Assembly: GCA_023230485.1 (NCBI GenBank)
Contig: JALNXG010000011.1
Span: 1-64,000 of the forward strand
Direction of reading: 5' to 3'
Source: Melioribacteraceae bacterium
Lineage (GTDB): Bacteria; Bacteroidota; Ignavibacteria; Ignavibacteriales; Melioribacteraceae
Length of the DNA stretch: 64,000 bases
In this document: positions 28,418 to 37,368 of the stretch, one piece after another
Numbering within the stretch: the first letter of the stretch is position 1
Layout: every line of letters begins with the position of its first letter
Notes under the pieces: generated by a model
Database searches by the model: none
What the model was told of the DNA's origin: nothing
What the model saw: only the letters and a program-made list of their open reading frames with translations
Program-made: the position numbers and the translations under genes

Positions 28418-30172
28418 TTAGAATGCTGAAAACATTCTTTGATTAGTCATTAGTTGTGCATATTGAGATACCATTTTATAATACTTCTGTCTTAAAGTGT
28501 TGGAACTTTTTTCGATGTAAGCTTCCGCCCTTTCGATGCTATCATTGGTGCTTTTAATCATACTTCCGAAATTATCTTGAGATTTAGATAAATAACCAGC
28601 GCCTCCGAGATAAGGAGTAATTCGGTCAACAAGAGTAGTGGCAATTCCTTTAGGAGAATTGAAGAGGTTAGTTACTTGGTCTAAACTGTTACCAATTGCT
28701 TTATCGAAACGGGAACCATCTGATATTTCAAGACCGTCATTAGAATTAAATGAAATGCCGATTTTTGAAAAAGTATTAATACTAGAAGGATTAATTCCAT
28801 CAACAGGTGAAACAGAAATAGTTCTAAATAAACTTACTATTGATTCCGCAGTGGAATCCGAGGCTAAGGTACCCCTTACACCCTCTATCGATTTCTGCTT
28901 CTCTCTTATATAAGCATAAGTTCCATTAAACTTCTCAATAAATTCTTGAATCTTTTCTTTTATTTTTTTTGAATCAGTTTCGACTGTAACACTTACGTCA
29001 GGATCGGAAGCTTCCATCGTGCTTTTAAGACTTAAAGTAGTTCCATTCACTAAATCTGATACGATATTTGAACTACGTTCAATATTAATTCCATTAAATT
29101 CAAATTTTGAATTTAGTACAGAGGTATCATAGACAAATCCGGGAGTATCTTCGCCGGGGTCTTGAAGATATGAGGTGCGAGAGGCTCCAAGATTTAGACC
29201 CATCGAGGCTAATGCAGAGCCGCCATTTGTATCTGTCATCTCTGTTAATCTATAATCATAACCTGAATTTTTTGCAGTAAATGAGAATTGGGTTTTGAGA
29301 CTTTCAGGAGAGAAAACAGAAGCAGTAACCAATCCACTTGCAGCTATTCTTTTTTCGGATGTTATTCCAAGTTCACTTAATAAGGTACTGCTATCACTGC
29401 TTATTTTAATATAATTTGAATTACTGACAGTATTAAATTTAAGAGAAAAATTACCTCCTCCATCATCAATTTTTTCGGCTGAAACTCCTGATATGGAGTT
29501 TACCTGCGTGATAATACTATCCATCATCTCTTCATAAGTTCCGGCTGTATAATTTATCTCTGTTTCTAGTCCATTTAAATTAATTTTAAATGTTCCGGTA
29601 GCAGATGAAGTTCCGGTTACAGAATTTGATGAGATTATTCCTTTATTATCTTTTATTGCGAGTTGTATCTTTTCCATTACCTTTTTATTGGTAATTGAAC
29701 CTGCATCGAAATCGGTTGCTTCAAATTCCACCTCAACATTACTAACAAGAGTATCGCCGGCACCATCTCCTCCTTTAAGAGTAAAAGTATGTATTCCGGG
29801 AACAGTAATTGCAGTGGATGCAGCATTTAAATCTAAATCTTTGGAAAGAACGAGATCACTTTTAGCAAGTTGATCAATACGAATACCAAAAGAACCTGTT
29901 GCAGATTCTGATGAAGAGGATACTCCAATAAAATCATCATTAGAAGAGCTACCAGTTTTATAATTGAAGACAGAATTTGTACTTGATGTAAATGAGGTTA
30001 ATACTGATTTAAGTGAACTAAATTTGCTTGCTATATCCGAATATGTTGTATTAAGGGTTTCATAATTAGTCTTCCGAGTAGAAAGAGGTGTTACTCTTCT
30101 ATTCGATTCTGCTGTCTGATATTTTGTTATCAGATCGTTTATATCGGTCGCAGATAATAATTCAGAAGCCAT
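28418..30172 (-). CDS. fliD: Flagellar filament cap protein FliD (hook-associated protein 2)
   Basis: Cap protein of 584 residues that sits at the filament tip and directs flagellin assembly. The N-terminal FliD domain (about 1-100) starts SATDINDLITKYQTAESNRR; the C-terminal domain (about 340-575) contains LNSKFEFNGINIERSSNIVS and ends with a coiled coil and the LRQKYYKMVSQYAQLMTNQR stretch followed by the conserved terminal Phe region. The central part is Ser/Thr/Gly-rich and variable. It lies 9 bases downstream of fliS, its usual partner gene. Confidence 0.93.
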   Translation of the reverse strand: MASELLSATDINDLITKYQTAESNRRVTPLSTRKTNYETLNTTYSDIASKFSSLKSVLTSFTSSTNSVFNYKTGSSSNDDFIGVSSSSESATGSFGIRIDQLAKSDLVLSKDLDLNAASTAITVPGIHTFTLKGGDGAGDTLVSNVEVEFEATDFDAGSITNKKVMEKIQLAIKDNKGIISSNSVTGTSSATGTFKINLNGLETEINYTAGTYEEMMDSIITQVNSISGVSAEKIDDGGGNFSLKFNTVSNSNYIKISSDSSTLLSELGITSEKRIAASGLVTASVFSPESLKTQFSFTAKNSGYDYRLTEMTDTNGGSALASMGLNLGASRTSYLQDPGEDTPGFVYDTSVLNSKFEFNGINIERSSNIVSDLVNGTTLSLKSTMEASDPDVSVTVETDSKKIKEKIQEFIEKFNGTYAYIREKQKSIEGVRGTLASDSTAESIVSLFRTISVSPVDGINPSSINTFSKIGISFNSNDGLEISDGSRFDKAIGNSLDQVTNLFNSPKGIATTLVDRITPYLGGAGYLSKSQDNFGSMIKSTNDSIERAEAYIEKSSNTLRQKYYKMVSQYAQLMTNQRMFSAF

Positions 30173-30180
30173 TTTATTTA

Positions 30181-30516
30181 TTACCCTTTATTTAATGCAG
30201 TTACCCAAGCGTCTTTAAGTTCGGTAAGTACTTTAAGCACTGCTGATGAATTATGTTTTCTCATCTGTTCCTGACAGTATTCATATAATCTCATTAATCC
30301 CATAGATATTTCAGAAGCTTGAGGATCGGCAAAATTAAGAGAATTTATCAGAACCTGAAGAGCATCATTAGTCTTTATCATATTGTCTTTTTTGCAGTTT
30401 AGAATCGCAAAATCATATATCTTAATAATCAACTCATCAGGTTTAGCAGAAGTAAGTTCAGTAACGAGATAAGGATTTAATTTATTGTTTGGATTATAAT
30501 TAGTTCCGGCGTACAT
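30181..30516 (-). CDS. fliS: Flagellin export chaperone FliS
   Basis: Cytoplasmic chaperone of 111 residues that keeps flagellin unfolded until export and also binds FliW-type regulators in some bacteria. The N-terminal NPYLVTELTSAKPDELIIKI matches the family's core, and the four-helix pattern covers the whole length, with MRLYEYCQEQMRKHNSSAVL in the third/fourth helix. It lies between flagellin and fliD. A terminator separates it from fliC, so it may depend on read-through or on an unseen promoter. Confidence 0.9.
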   Translation of the reverse strand: MYAGTNYNPNNKLNPYLVTELTSAKPDELIIKIYDFAILNCKKDNMIKTNDALQVLINSLNFADPQASEISMGLMRLYEYCQEQMRKHNSSAVLKVLTELKDAWVTALNKG

Positions 30517-30543
30517 TTTTCAAGACCCATTTTTAGTTAATAA

Positions 30544-30568
30544 AAGCTCCCACTAAATGTGGGAGCTT
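30544..30568 (-). terminator. Flagellin gene terminator
   Basis: AAGCTCCCAC (30544-30553) pairs exactly with GTGGGAGCTT (30559-30568), a 10-bp G+C-rich stem with a five-base loop. On the minus strand it is followed by TTTATT, 15 bases after the fliC stop. It fits an intrinsic terminator that would make fliC mRNA mostly monocistronic. Confidence 0.85.
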
Positions 30569-30582
30569 GTATAGATTCTCAA

Positions 30583-31371
30583 TTAACGGAAGAGCGATAA
30601 TAATTGTTGAGGAGCAGAGTTCATCTGGGATAATTGTGAAGTAGCGATCTGGCTCTTAATCTGTCCTGAAGTTGCAGTTAATTGTTCTTCAACTGCATCA
30701 GCATCAAATAATTTGCCAAGAGCTTCTGTGTTATTAGCCATAGCAGAAGTAACGAAAGCTTGTCTTGAATCAAGTGTTTGTGTGTTGTTACCAATGTAAC
30801 TAATAGCAGTTCTGATGTTATTAGAGAATGTTTCTACTGATGTTGTCATTGATGTTGCATCGCCAGCTTTTAATGCAGTTAATGCTGTTGAGTTGTCAGC
30901 AACTTTTGATCCAATATTAACTACGATTGCAGAAGAACCAGCACCAAATGAACTAGAAGCACTTGCTAATAAATCTCTACCATTAATTTTAGTGTTGGTT
31001 AAAATTGAATCGATTTCTTCAGCTAATGTTTTAACATCATTTTGTAGAGCAGTTTTATCTTTCAATGGATCTTTGTAATCTTCTTGTTTAGAAACAATAG
31101 AATTCAACTTATCATAAACCTGTTGTAAAGCTGATTCTGCTGTTGACAAAAAGTTTTTCGCACTGTTGATATTAGAAAGCTGTGATTTCATTTGTAAGTT
31201 TGCGCTTTCTAACTGCTTTCCTACGTTCCAACCTGAAGTATCATCAGATACTGTATTGATTCTACTTCCTGTTGTTGAATTGATCTGTGCTTTTTGTGTT
31301 TGAGCATTGACCTTTGCTAATGCATTGTAAGCTGCTCTTGCTCCGACGTTTGTGTTTACTGAGAATGACAT
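30583..31371 (-). CDS. fliC: Flagellin
   Basis: Filament subunit of 262 residues. The N-terminal D0/D1 part (MSFSVNTNVGARAAYNALAK) and the C-terminal D1/D0 part ending TSQLSQMNSAPQQLLSLFR are both complete; the middle is short, so the protein has little or no exposed D2/D3 region. No secretion signal peptide is present, as expected for flagellar export. The ATG at 31371 follows GGAGGT by four bases; the in-frame ATG at 31383 overlaps the ribosome site and is rejected. It has its own sigma-28-type promoter, a leader hairpin suited to CsrA, and its own terminator. Confidence 0.95.
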   Translation of the reverse strand: MSFSVNTNVGARAAYNALAKVNAQTQKAQINSTTGSRINTVSDDTSGWNVGKQLESANLQMKSQLSNINSAKNFLSTAESALQQVYDKLNSIVSKQEDYKDPLKDKTALQNDVKTLAEEIDSILTNTKINGRDLLASASSSFGAGSSAIVVNIGSKVADNSTALTALKAGDATSMTTSVETFSNNIRTAISYIGNNTQTLDSRQAFVTSAMANNTEALGKLFDADAVEEQLTATSGQIKSQIATSQLSQMNSAPQQLLSLFR

Positions 31372-31375
31372 TACT

Positions 31376-31386
31376 ACCTCCATGTG
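31376..31386 (-). promoter_or_regulatory. Flagellin ribosome site with second predicted CsrA-binding GGA
   Basis: The minus-strand sequence CACATGGAGGT contains the Shine-Dalgarno GGAGGT (31381-31376). It also has ACA followed one base later by GGA, which matches 8 of 12 positions of the CsrA consensus RUACARGGAUGU when two more upstream and one more downstream base are included. A CsrA dimer bridging this and the hairpin site would block ribosome binding. Confidence 0.5.
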
Positions 31387-31398
31387 ATTTGTTTTAAT

Positions 31399-31422
31399 AG
31401 GTCAAGCATCCTTGCTTGACCC
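31399..31422 (-). promoter_or_regulatory. Flagellin leader hairpin, predicted CsrA-binding site
   Basis: In the leader RNA, GGUCAAGCA and UGCUUGACC form a 9-bp perfect stem plus one G-U pair, with the four-base loop AGGA. CsrA binds GGA presented in hairpin loops; the local sequence GCAAGGAUGC keeps the CARGGAUG core of the consensus. It lies between the predicted transcription start and the ribosome site. Confidence 0.6.
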
Positions 31423-31452
31423 TGTTGTTATTGAGATTTACTCTCACTAATA

Positions 31453-31479
31453 TTATCGTAAGTGTTTTAAAAAAGTTTA
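31453..31479 (-). promoter_or_regulatory. Sigma-28-type promoter of the flagellin gene
   Basis: On the minus strand TAAACTTT (31479-31472) and TACGATAA (31460-31453) are separated by 11 bases, against the consensus TAAAGTTT-N11-GCCGATAA: 7 of 8 and 6 of 8 matches. It lies entirely between the stop of the glycosyltransferase gene and the flagellin leader. The start of transcription would be near 31446, giving a leader of about 75 bases. Confidence 0.8.
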
Positions 31480-31486
31480 GCGGTGT

Positions 31487-32971
31487 TTATAATCTTTTTT
31501 TTAGAGGTGCAATTCTTTCGAGGATTTGTGGATATGCTTTATATTTCTCTTCTATTATTTCTATTATATTATTTACCGGTTCTGAGTTTCCGGACTTTAG
31601 ATAAAAAGAAAGTAGATATAAAAGTTCCGAAGCGTCCAAATTCTCTTTACCTCTCTGTTCAAATATATCAATCGCCTTTTCTACTAATCCCTTTTCTGAA
31701 TACACTTTTGCTAATTCTTTTTTAATATTATCGTCTGAAAAATCATTTTCCATATTCTCAAATAACTCTATCCTAAAATCAATATCTTTTAATTGAGATA
31801 ATAATTTTAAAATAAATAATGAATTGAAGTTATTGTAAATTGACTTAAAAGTACTATAACTAAAAGTAACCGGCTTCTTGCCTGATAAAAATTGTTGTAA
31901 ATACGAAATCGTTTTATCATAATTCATATGATTTCTGATCTCATGTTTTAGTTCAAGCCAAAACCTATCAAAGAATAATTCATTTTTAGATAAATAGGAT
32001 ATCATTAATCCGAAATAGATTACTTCCTCTCTATTAATTTGTATAGAAAGTGCTTCTGAGTTTATTTGCGATTTTGAAACCTCAAGCGATTTTAACGAAT
32101 ACTTTATTGCTTCTTCTGAATTATTTAAACCAAATGAAATTTTAGCAGCAATTAAATTTGAATAAGAACTATGATTATTGATTGTTAAGGATTTCTCGAT
32201 ATATTTTTCTGCTTCCTGAAAATTCTTTTCGTTTAGTGATATATAGGCAAGTGATGAAGCTGCAATAGCCACATAATGTCTATTGAGATTTTTTGAGTCA
32301 ATGACCTTTAAGTAAAATTCTTTTGCGTTCTCATAATCTTCTAAAGTATTATATGTGTTTCCTAATTGGAATGCAATATAATCAGAATTGAGTTCACTAT
32401 ATTCATTCAGTAGTATCGATAAATTTCTTTGAGCTTTTTCTTTCTTTCCCTCTATATCAATATCATAACCAAGATGATTTATTAATATTTTCGAATTAAC
32501 TATCCTGAAACCATTTTTGAATAAGGATTGAGTAATTTGTTCGTGGACTTTCCCTTCAAATCGAATGGCTTTGTGGTATTTGAATAAGCGGGGGTAATAG
32601 ATAGAGTGTGTGTTTTGAGTTCTTTGATCAGTGCTTTTTACGATACAATTAACACCAAGCCTTTTATCTGTTGCTACAACCATTTTTACTTCTGCGATAG
32701 ATTCTTTAGAAAGTCTTTCATCGGCATCTAAATATAAAATCCAATCACAGGTTGTCTTTGAAAGAGCAAAATTCCGTGCTGAGGCAAAATCGTTTTTCCA
32801 TTCATAGTCAAATATCTTTGCTTCGTATCTTGCCGCAATCTCTTTAGTCCTATCGGTAGAGCCGGTATCAACAAGAATAATCTCATCAACTATTCCCATA
32901 ACGGAGTCCAAGCATCCCTTTAGATACTTTTCTTCATTTTTGACAATAAGAGATAGTGTAAGTCTGCCCAT
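31487..32971 (-). CDS. Family 2 glycosyltransferase with TPR tail
   Basis: Protein of 494 residues. The N-terminal GT2 domain (about 1-190) begins LTLSLIVKNEEKYLKGCLDS and contains the nucleotide-sugar motif Asp82-Ala-Asp84 in LYLDADERLS. The rest consists of TPR repeats (about 195-490, for example YIAFQLGNTYNTLEDYENAK). GT2-TPR enzymes of this kind include protein glycosyltransferases such as SunS-like enzymes, where the repeats bind the protein acceptor. It is the last gene of the sigma-28 operon from 37320 and ends just before the fliC promoter, so a role in flagellin glycosylation is a reasonable inference. Confidence 0.85.
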   Translation of the reverse strand: MGRLTLSLIVKNEEKYLKGCLDSVMGIVDEIILVDTGSTDRTKEIAARYEAKIFDYEWKNDFASARNFALSKTTCDWILYLDADERLSKESIAEVKMVVATDKRLGVNCIVKSTDQRTQNTHSIYYPRLFKYHKAIRFEGKVHEQITQSLFKNGFRIVNSKILINHLGYDIDIEGKKEKAQRNLSILLNEYSELNSDYIAFQLGNTYNTLEDYENAKEFYLKVIDSKNLNRHYVAIAASSLAYISLNEKNFQEAEKYIEKSLTINNHSSYSNLIAAKISFGLNNSEEAIKYSLKSLEVSKSQINSEALSIQINREEVIYFGLMISYLSKNELFFDRFWLELKHEIRNHMNYDKTISYLQQFLSGKKPVTFSYSTFKSIYNNFNSLFILKLLSQLKDIDFRIELFENMENDFSDDNIKKELAKVYSEKGLVEKAIDIFEQRGKENLDASELLYLLSFYLKSGNSEPVNNIIEIIEEKYKAYPQILERIAPLKKRL

Positions 32972-32978
32972 ATTACTT

Positions 32979-34805
32979 TTATTTTCTTAGGTATTCAGTA
33001 AATTCTTGAATTAATTTTTCCGCTTCATCTCCTAAGACCTTTTTCTTAATTTCTTTATCTTTAGTTAAATTCTCGATTTTCTCATTATAGACTGAGAGGC
33101 TTGAATTAAAATTATCCGCCATTAATTTTTCTTTAGCATCAAATTCGGTTTTAATCTCATGGATTCTCCTTCCCTTCTGGTTCTTAAGGGTCATAATTTT
33201 ACGAGCAATTTTCTGCTTCTCATCCGCCCTCTCAATCATTACTAACCCAGATATAATAATAGAAATAAGTCCGCCAATAAAAAAGCTAATTATTCCCCAT
33301 TTTGCACCCTCAAATAGTATCATCCCTAAAATAGAATTATATTCATTTGCGTCTGCAACCATCCTATTGGAATAACTTGAAAATCCTGCAATTAAAAACA
33401 CTACTAAAGCTATGATTATGTTATATGTCATATTTACAGACATCGTTTTCTGCGTATTATATCTATCAATATTTGGCAAGCTGCTGGCTCTTTCTTCGAG
33501 GAAAGATATATTATAATTCATTTCCTCGTCTAACTCACTTAATCGATTTTTAAGAGTTTCCCCATGACGAGTTCTAAAATTGTCTAGCTCGATTTGAATA
33601 TGATTCTTTGCAGTAATATTTTCTTTTATTATTTCTTCAAAAGCAATCATTGATTGATTGATTTCACTGTAAAACTTATTGCGTTTATTTTTAATAATAC
33701 CATCAAAAATAGAATCGTATTTCTTGGCAAATGCATTACTAAGCCCTAATATAAAAGTATTTTCAGAATTCGAATGATTCTGAATGATTTTTTCTAAGGA
33801 CAATATCGAATTTGATATCTCATCAGTTACTAAATTTTCCAATTCTTTTTTCTTTATACCTTGAACTTTTTCTTCTATTACCTTTAGTATATTCCCTTCA
33901 TCTCTTCGATATGAATGAAGGAGGGACTCAATAATGTTAAGAATAAACGCAAATTCTTTTTCATAAAAAACATTGTAGAAGAAGGCATTCTTAAGGAAAT
34001 ATCCAAGCATACCATGATTATTTGCTGCAATTGCTATCGATAGACGATGAAAATCATAATCAAGAACTTCTTTAAGATAATACTCGCACACGTCAACCTG
34101 TTCATTTTGAACTTCTGTTAGTGCAAGATAAAATTTTGCAGTTATACCACCAATCTTCTTTGCATCTAAAGCTTCCTTAAAAGCTATATTAGCAATTTGA
34201 AAATCATTATCCTTTATTGCAAGATAGCCTGAAAACAATTTAACAATATAATTCAGTTCGCTTTTGACGTTATCATTCATTCTTGAAGCAGAAATTAAAT
34301 CGGTCGCATTTCTAAATAATTCTGATGCTTTGCTTGGATTAAAAAATGGTGCGTGATAGGTATATAAAATTGCTTCGATTATTATTTTAAAAAAATTATG
34401 TTTATAGACATCTCGTTCAATAAAATTAATGGTCAAATTTGCAAAATATTCTTTTTCGTTTCTATTCTTTGATGTAACCCATTTGGTATAGTTTTCTTTA
34501 ATCGATTTATGCAGTTCCAAATACTTTGCTCTTACAAAATGAAGTTTCATATATTCTTCAATTTGATTTAGCAGCCATGAATCATATATAAAAAATACCG
34601 GTGCATTCGAATAAGGGATAAATATTTCTTTTAATTCTATCGGAACATCGAAAGATAATATCTTAATACTTTCTTTTATACTATTGATATAGTCAAATTC
34701 TCCTTTGATATTTAAATCAAAATGGAATTTGCCTGACTTATGAAATTTTCCTATTGGGTTTTCTTTATCAACAGCAGCGATATTTTTGTTTTCGAGATCG
34801 TACAT
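32979..34805 (-). CDS. Hypothetical membrane protein with coiled coils
   Basis: I do not recognise this protein of 608 residues. The first 440 residues are soluble and predicted helical, with TPR-like stretches (YLAIKDNDFQIANIAFKEAL). Two transmembrane helices follow (about 455-475 and 500-525, with the turn between them). The last 75 residues form a charged coiled coil that begins at about residue 530. Both ends would lie in the cytoplasm. It follows a PAS kinase by one base and precedes the glycosyltransferase by 7, so all three are co-expressed, probably under sigma-28 control. Confidence 0.7.
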   Translation of the reverse strand: MYDLENKNIAAVDKENPIGKFHKSGKFHFDLNIKGEFDYINSIKESIKILSFDVPIELKEIFIPYSNAPVFFIYDSWLLNQIEEYMKLHFVRAKYLELHKSIKENYTKWVTSKNRNEKEYFANLTINFIERDVYKHNFFKIIIEAILYTYHAPFFNPSKASELFRNATDLISASRMNDNVKSELNYIVKLFSGYLAIKDNDFQIANIAFKEALDAKKIGGITAKFYLALTEVQNEQVDVCEYYLKEVLDYDFHRLSIAIAANNHGMLGYFLKNAFFYNVFYEKEFAFILNIIESLLHSYRRDEGNILKVIEEKVQGIKKKELENLVTDEISNSILSLEKIIQNHSNSENTFILGLSNAFAKKYDSIFDGIIKNKRNKFYSEINQSMIAFEEIIKENITAKNHIQIELDNFRTRHGETLKNRLSELDEEMNYNISFLEERASSLPNIDRYNTQKTMSVNMTYNIIIALVVFLIAGFSSYSNRMVADANEYNSILGMILFEGAKWGIISFFIGGLISIIISGLVMIERADEKQKIARKIMTLKNQKGRRIHEIKTEFDAKEKLMADNFNSSLSVYNEKIENLTKDKEIKKKVLGDEAEKLIQEFTEYLRK

Positions 34806-34806
34806 G

Positions 34807-36681
34807 TTAATAGTAATTTAGAAAATTTTTTGAATCAACTTCCGGGAATGTTATTGTAATCATTGTTCCATTATTTTTTTCACTCTCAATTTTAAAATCG
34901 CCACCCATTAATTTAGTTAATTTCGAAGCAATCGTAAGACCAAGACCTACGCCTTCATAGGGACGAGTATAACCTTCGATTTCTTGATTGAATGGAGCCA
35001 GAACCCGTTCTATTTGACTTTTCTCGATACCGATTCCGGTGTCGCGTACAATAAGACTTACATGTTTATCTATGTTTTGTGAAGTAATATATACGCTCCC
35101 CGAATTAGTATATTTGATCGCATTATCAATAAGCACATCAAATATTCTTTCTAACTTCACCCAGTCAACTTCTATCATACAATCTTCTTCACAAAGCTCA
35201 ATTTTAAAATCAAGTTTCTTTGACATTGCTTCTTTAAATTTCCTCTCATAAACTTGTCTCAATACTTGATTACTATTTAAGTCAACGCGTTCAATTTCTA
35301 TTTCACCCGATTCAATTTGAGATACTTCCACTAAATTATTGAATAAAGATAAAGACCTTCCCAATACCTCTTTCATCGAATCCACCATCTCTTTCAAAGA
35401 ATCGTAATCAGAATTTTCGATACAATCGTCAATAATTTCAGAGTAACCTACAATACCATTAAACGGAGTTCTGATTTCATGCGAAATATTTGCTAAGAAA
35501 TCGGATTTCATTTTATTTAGTAACATCTCTTTCATATAACCTTTTTCGAGCTGAATTCTGTAATTTTTTTCCTCTGTAATATCTTTCATTGTTACTATAA
35601 ACATTGAAGTATCGGACGATAATTCTAAGGGAGTAGTAATTTTACAATGATAGTCCAATTCAGCAGAATGGAGATAATCAAATTCCGAAAATGGAGACTT
35701 GTTAAGGATCATTTGCTCAATTTCGGACTTAATTGGTATTACTAATTTTTCAGGAAATACTTTAGATATCTCTGCAAGATGATACTTATCTTTATTGATA
35801 TTGAATACAATACAAAAATTGTCATTTGCATTTTCAAAATAAAAATCGTCTTTGATTTTTTTAATAATTAAAAGAAGATCAGAAATATTCTGCAATATAA
35901 GTTTTTGTCTTTTTTCTGATTCTTCGATTACCTGCTTCTGGTATATATATTCGGTTAGATTGCTTGCACTTAAAATATAACTTGTATGGAGTTCGTCATT
36001 TGTTGAAAATGGATCTAAATTAAATTCCCAATATTCAGTAACGTTACGTTTTGAAATATTGATTAATGATTTCCATCTTTGCTTTTTTTCGATAGCAAAA
36101 TTTAATCTTTGATGTTCTTCAAAACTTATGTAGTCTCTTAAGAGATCAAATAATGTTTGGTAATAGAGACCATCTATATCTTTAGAGAAAAGAGATTCGA
36201 CTGTTTTTGTTGCAAAGATAATTCTTTGATATTTATCAGTAATGATTATTGGTACTTTCCCATAATCGAGAGCATTGTGCAATGATATAATCTTGTCTTC
36301 AATTATTTTTCTTTGCTCAAGCGATTCAATGCTCACAACTAAATATTGAATTGATGCAATTATAACACGCTCAATCCATACATTACAAAGACTACTCTCA
36401 CCCGTATCGGCGGTATTTAATAAAATTTCAGAAGAAAAATTCTTAAATGATTTTTCTGCAAATCCCTTTACGAGCATTAATATTTCTGCATTTGGATTTA
36501 GTTTATGAATACTATCTGAAACCCCCAGCTGGAAAATTCGACTAAACGTTTCATTGGCATAAACAATATCCAAATTGCTATTAAATATAACAACCGACTT
36601 ATTATCAGGCAGTTCTTTATAATCGCTTAATTCGATCATCGAATTGCTTTTTCCTCCGTACATACCATATTTATTCTGCAT
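34807..36681 (-). CDS. PAS sensor histidine kinase
   Basis: Cytoplasmic kinase of 624 residues without transmembrane helices. Three PAS-like domains fill about 20-380 (for example FNSNLDIVYANETFSRIFQL at the first). HisKA follows (about 385-455), with the phospho-acceptor in FLANISHEIRTPFNGIVGYS, then the ATPase domain (about 495-615), with VLIDNAIKYT, RDTGIGIEKSQ and GVGLGLTIASKL. No receiver is attached. It is co-transcribed with unknown genes and a glycosyltransferase in the late flagellar operon; the receiver proteins encoded just upstream (37369-38423) are possible partners. Confidence 0.92.
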   Translation of the reverse strand: MQNKYGMYGGKSNSMIELSDYKELPDNKSVVIFNSNLDIVYANETFSRIFQLGVSDSIHKLNPNAEILMLVKGFAEKSFKNFSSEILLNTADTGESSLCNVWIERVIIASIQYLVVSIESLEQRKIIEDKIISLHNALDYGKVPIIITDKYQRIIFATKTVESLFSKDIDGLYYQTLFDLLRDYISFEEHQRLNFAIEKKQRWKSLINISKRNVTEYWEFNLDPFSTNDELHTSYILSASNLTEYIYQKQVIEESEKRQKLILQNISDLLLIIKKIKDDFYFENANDNFCIVFNINKDKYHLAEISKVFPEKLVIPIKSEIEQMILNKSPFSEFDYLHSAELDYHCKITTPLELSSDTSMFIVTMKDITEEKNYRIQLEKGYMKEMLLNKMKSDFLANISHEIRTPFNGIVGYSEIIDDCIENSDYDSLKEMVDSMKEVLGRSLSLFNNLVEVSQIESGEIEIERVDLNSNQVLRQVYERKFKEAMSKKLDFKIELCEEDCMIEVDWVKLERIFDVLIDNAIKYTNSGSVYITSQNIDKHVSLIVRDTGIGIEKSQIERVLAPFNQEIEGYTRPYEGVGLGLTIASKLTKLMGGDFKIESEKNNGTMITITFPEVDSKNFLNYY

Positions 36682-36690
36682 AAAATTATC

Positions 36691-37320
36691 TTAGCGTATT
36701 TGGATACTTTTTATCGTTAAGGATTTACCGTTTGTTCTTTCATTGGATGAATATTTGAACATTATTAATTTCTCTAAAAATTGGATTAAACAACTATTTA
36801 TATAATTAAATTCCTTTGTTAGCATTTTTTGATAGTCAAGAAACAATGATTCAATTACGTAGCTATCGGTAATAAGGTTTGGTTTCTTAATGCTTATAGA
36901 ATTAAATTGTTCTATAAAACGGTTTAACCCATCAAGCTTTATCGGAGTATTTTCCTCTACTGAATTAATAGGTGCCTCAAGAAATAATGTAATAACCAAT
37001 TCAGTGGTATATCCACTTAATTGTTTTGTTACTTTATAATCAATAATTGGCATCTGATTAATCTGAAAGGTACTTAGAATTACTTCAAATAAGAAATCCT
37101 CTAATTCAAAATCTAATTCAATTTTATCACTATCTTTTTTAAGTTTCTTTATTTTCCAGCCAAATACTGAAAGGAGAGATATAGCCGGTGAAATGCTTAT
37201 GGAGTCATTTCCGGAAGTATGTTCAAAAGAAAAAGACATCATCCTTTTGAATTGTTTAGGGTTCCCGGCTGATCTTCTATAATCAGAACCGGCAGCAATA
37301 TTTACTATCTTTTCTAACAT
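36691..37320 (-). CDS. Hypothetical protein, first gene of a sigma-28-type operon
   Basis: I do not recognise this protein of 209 residues. It has no signal peptide and no transmembrane helix. It shows alternating short strands and helices, with ELDFELEDFLFEVILSTFQI near residue 70 and a helical C-terminal part (about 140-195). It contains one cysteine and no obvious catalytic motif. It starts at an ATG seven bases after AGGAG, about 12 bases from the predicted transcription start. Cytoplasmic and flagella-linked by regulation; function unknown. Confidence 0.65.
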   Translation of the reverse strand: MLEKIVNIAAGSDYRRSAGNPKQFKRMMSFSFEHTSGNDSISISPAISLLSVFGWKIKKLKKDSDKIELDFELEDFLFEVILSTFQINQMPIIDYKVTKQLSGYTTELVITLFLEAPINSVEENTPIKLDGLNRFIEQFNSISIKKPNLITDSYVIESLFLDYQKMLTKEFNYINSCLIQFLEKLIMFKYSSNERTNGKSLTIKSIQIR

Positions 37321-37338
37321 ACCTTCTCCTATATCGTA

Positions 37339-37365
37339 TTATCGAAGAAAAAGGTAATTTCTTTA
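37339..37365 (-). promoter_or_regulatory. Sigma-28-type promoter of the late unknown-gene operon
   Basis: On the minus strand TAAAGAAA (37365-37358) and TTCGATAA (37346-37339) lie 11 bases apart, an exact TAAA-N15-nnCGATAA core. It fills the 48-base gap between the receiver-HisKA stop and the next start, so it drives 37320 down to 31487. Confidence 0.68.
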
Positions 37366-37368
37366 CAT

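Noticed and set aside
31372..31383. Upstream ATG for flagellin (four extra residues)
   Set aside because: That ATG overlaps the Shine-Dalgarno of the next ATG, and flagellins normally begin directly with the MSFSVNTN-type sequence.
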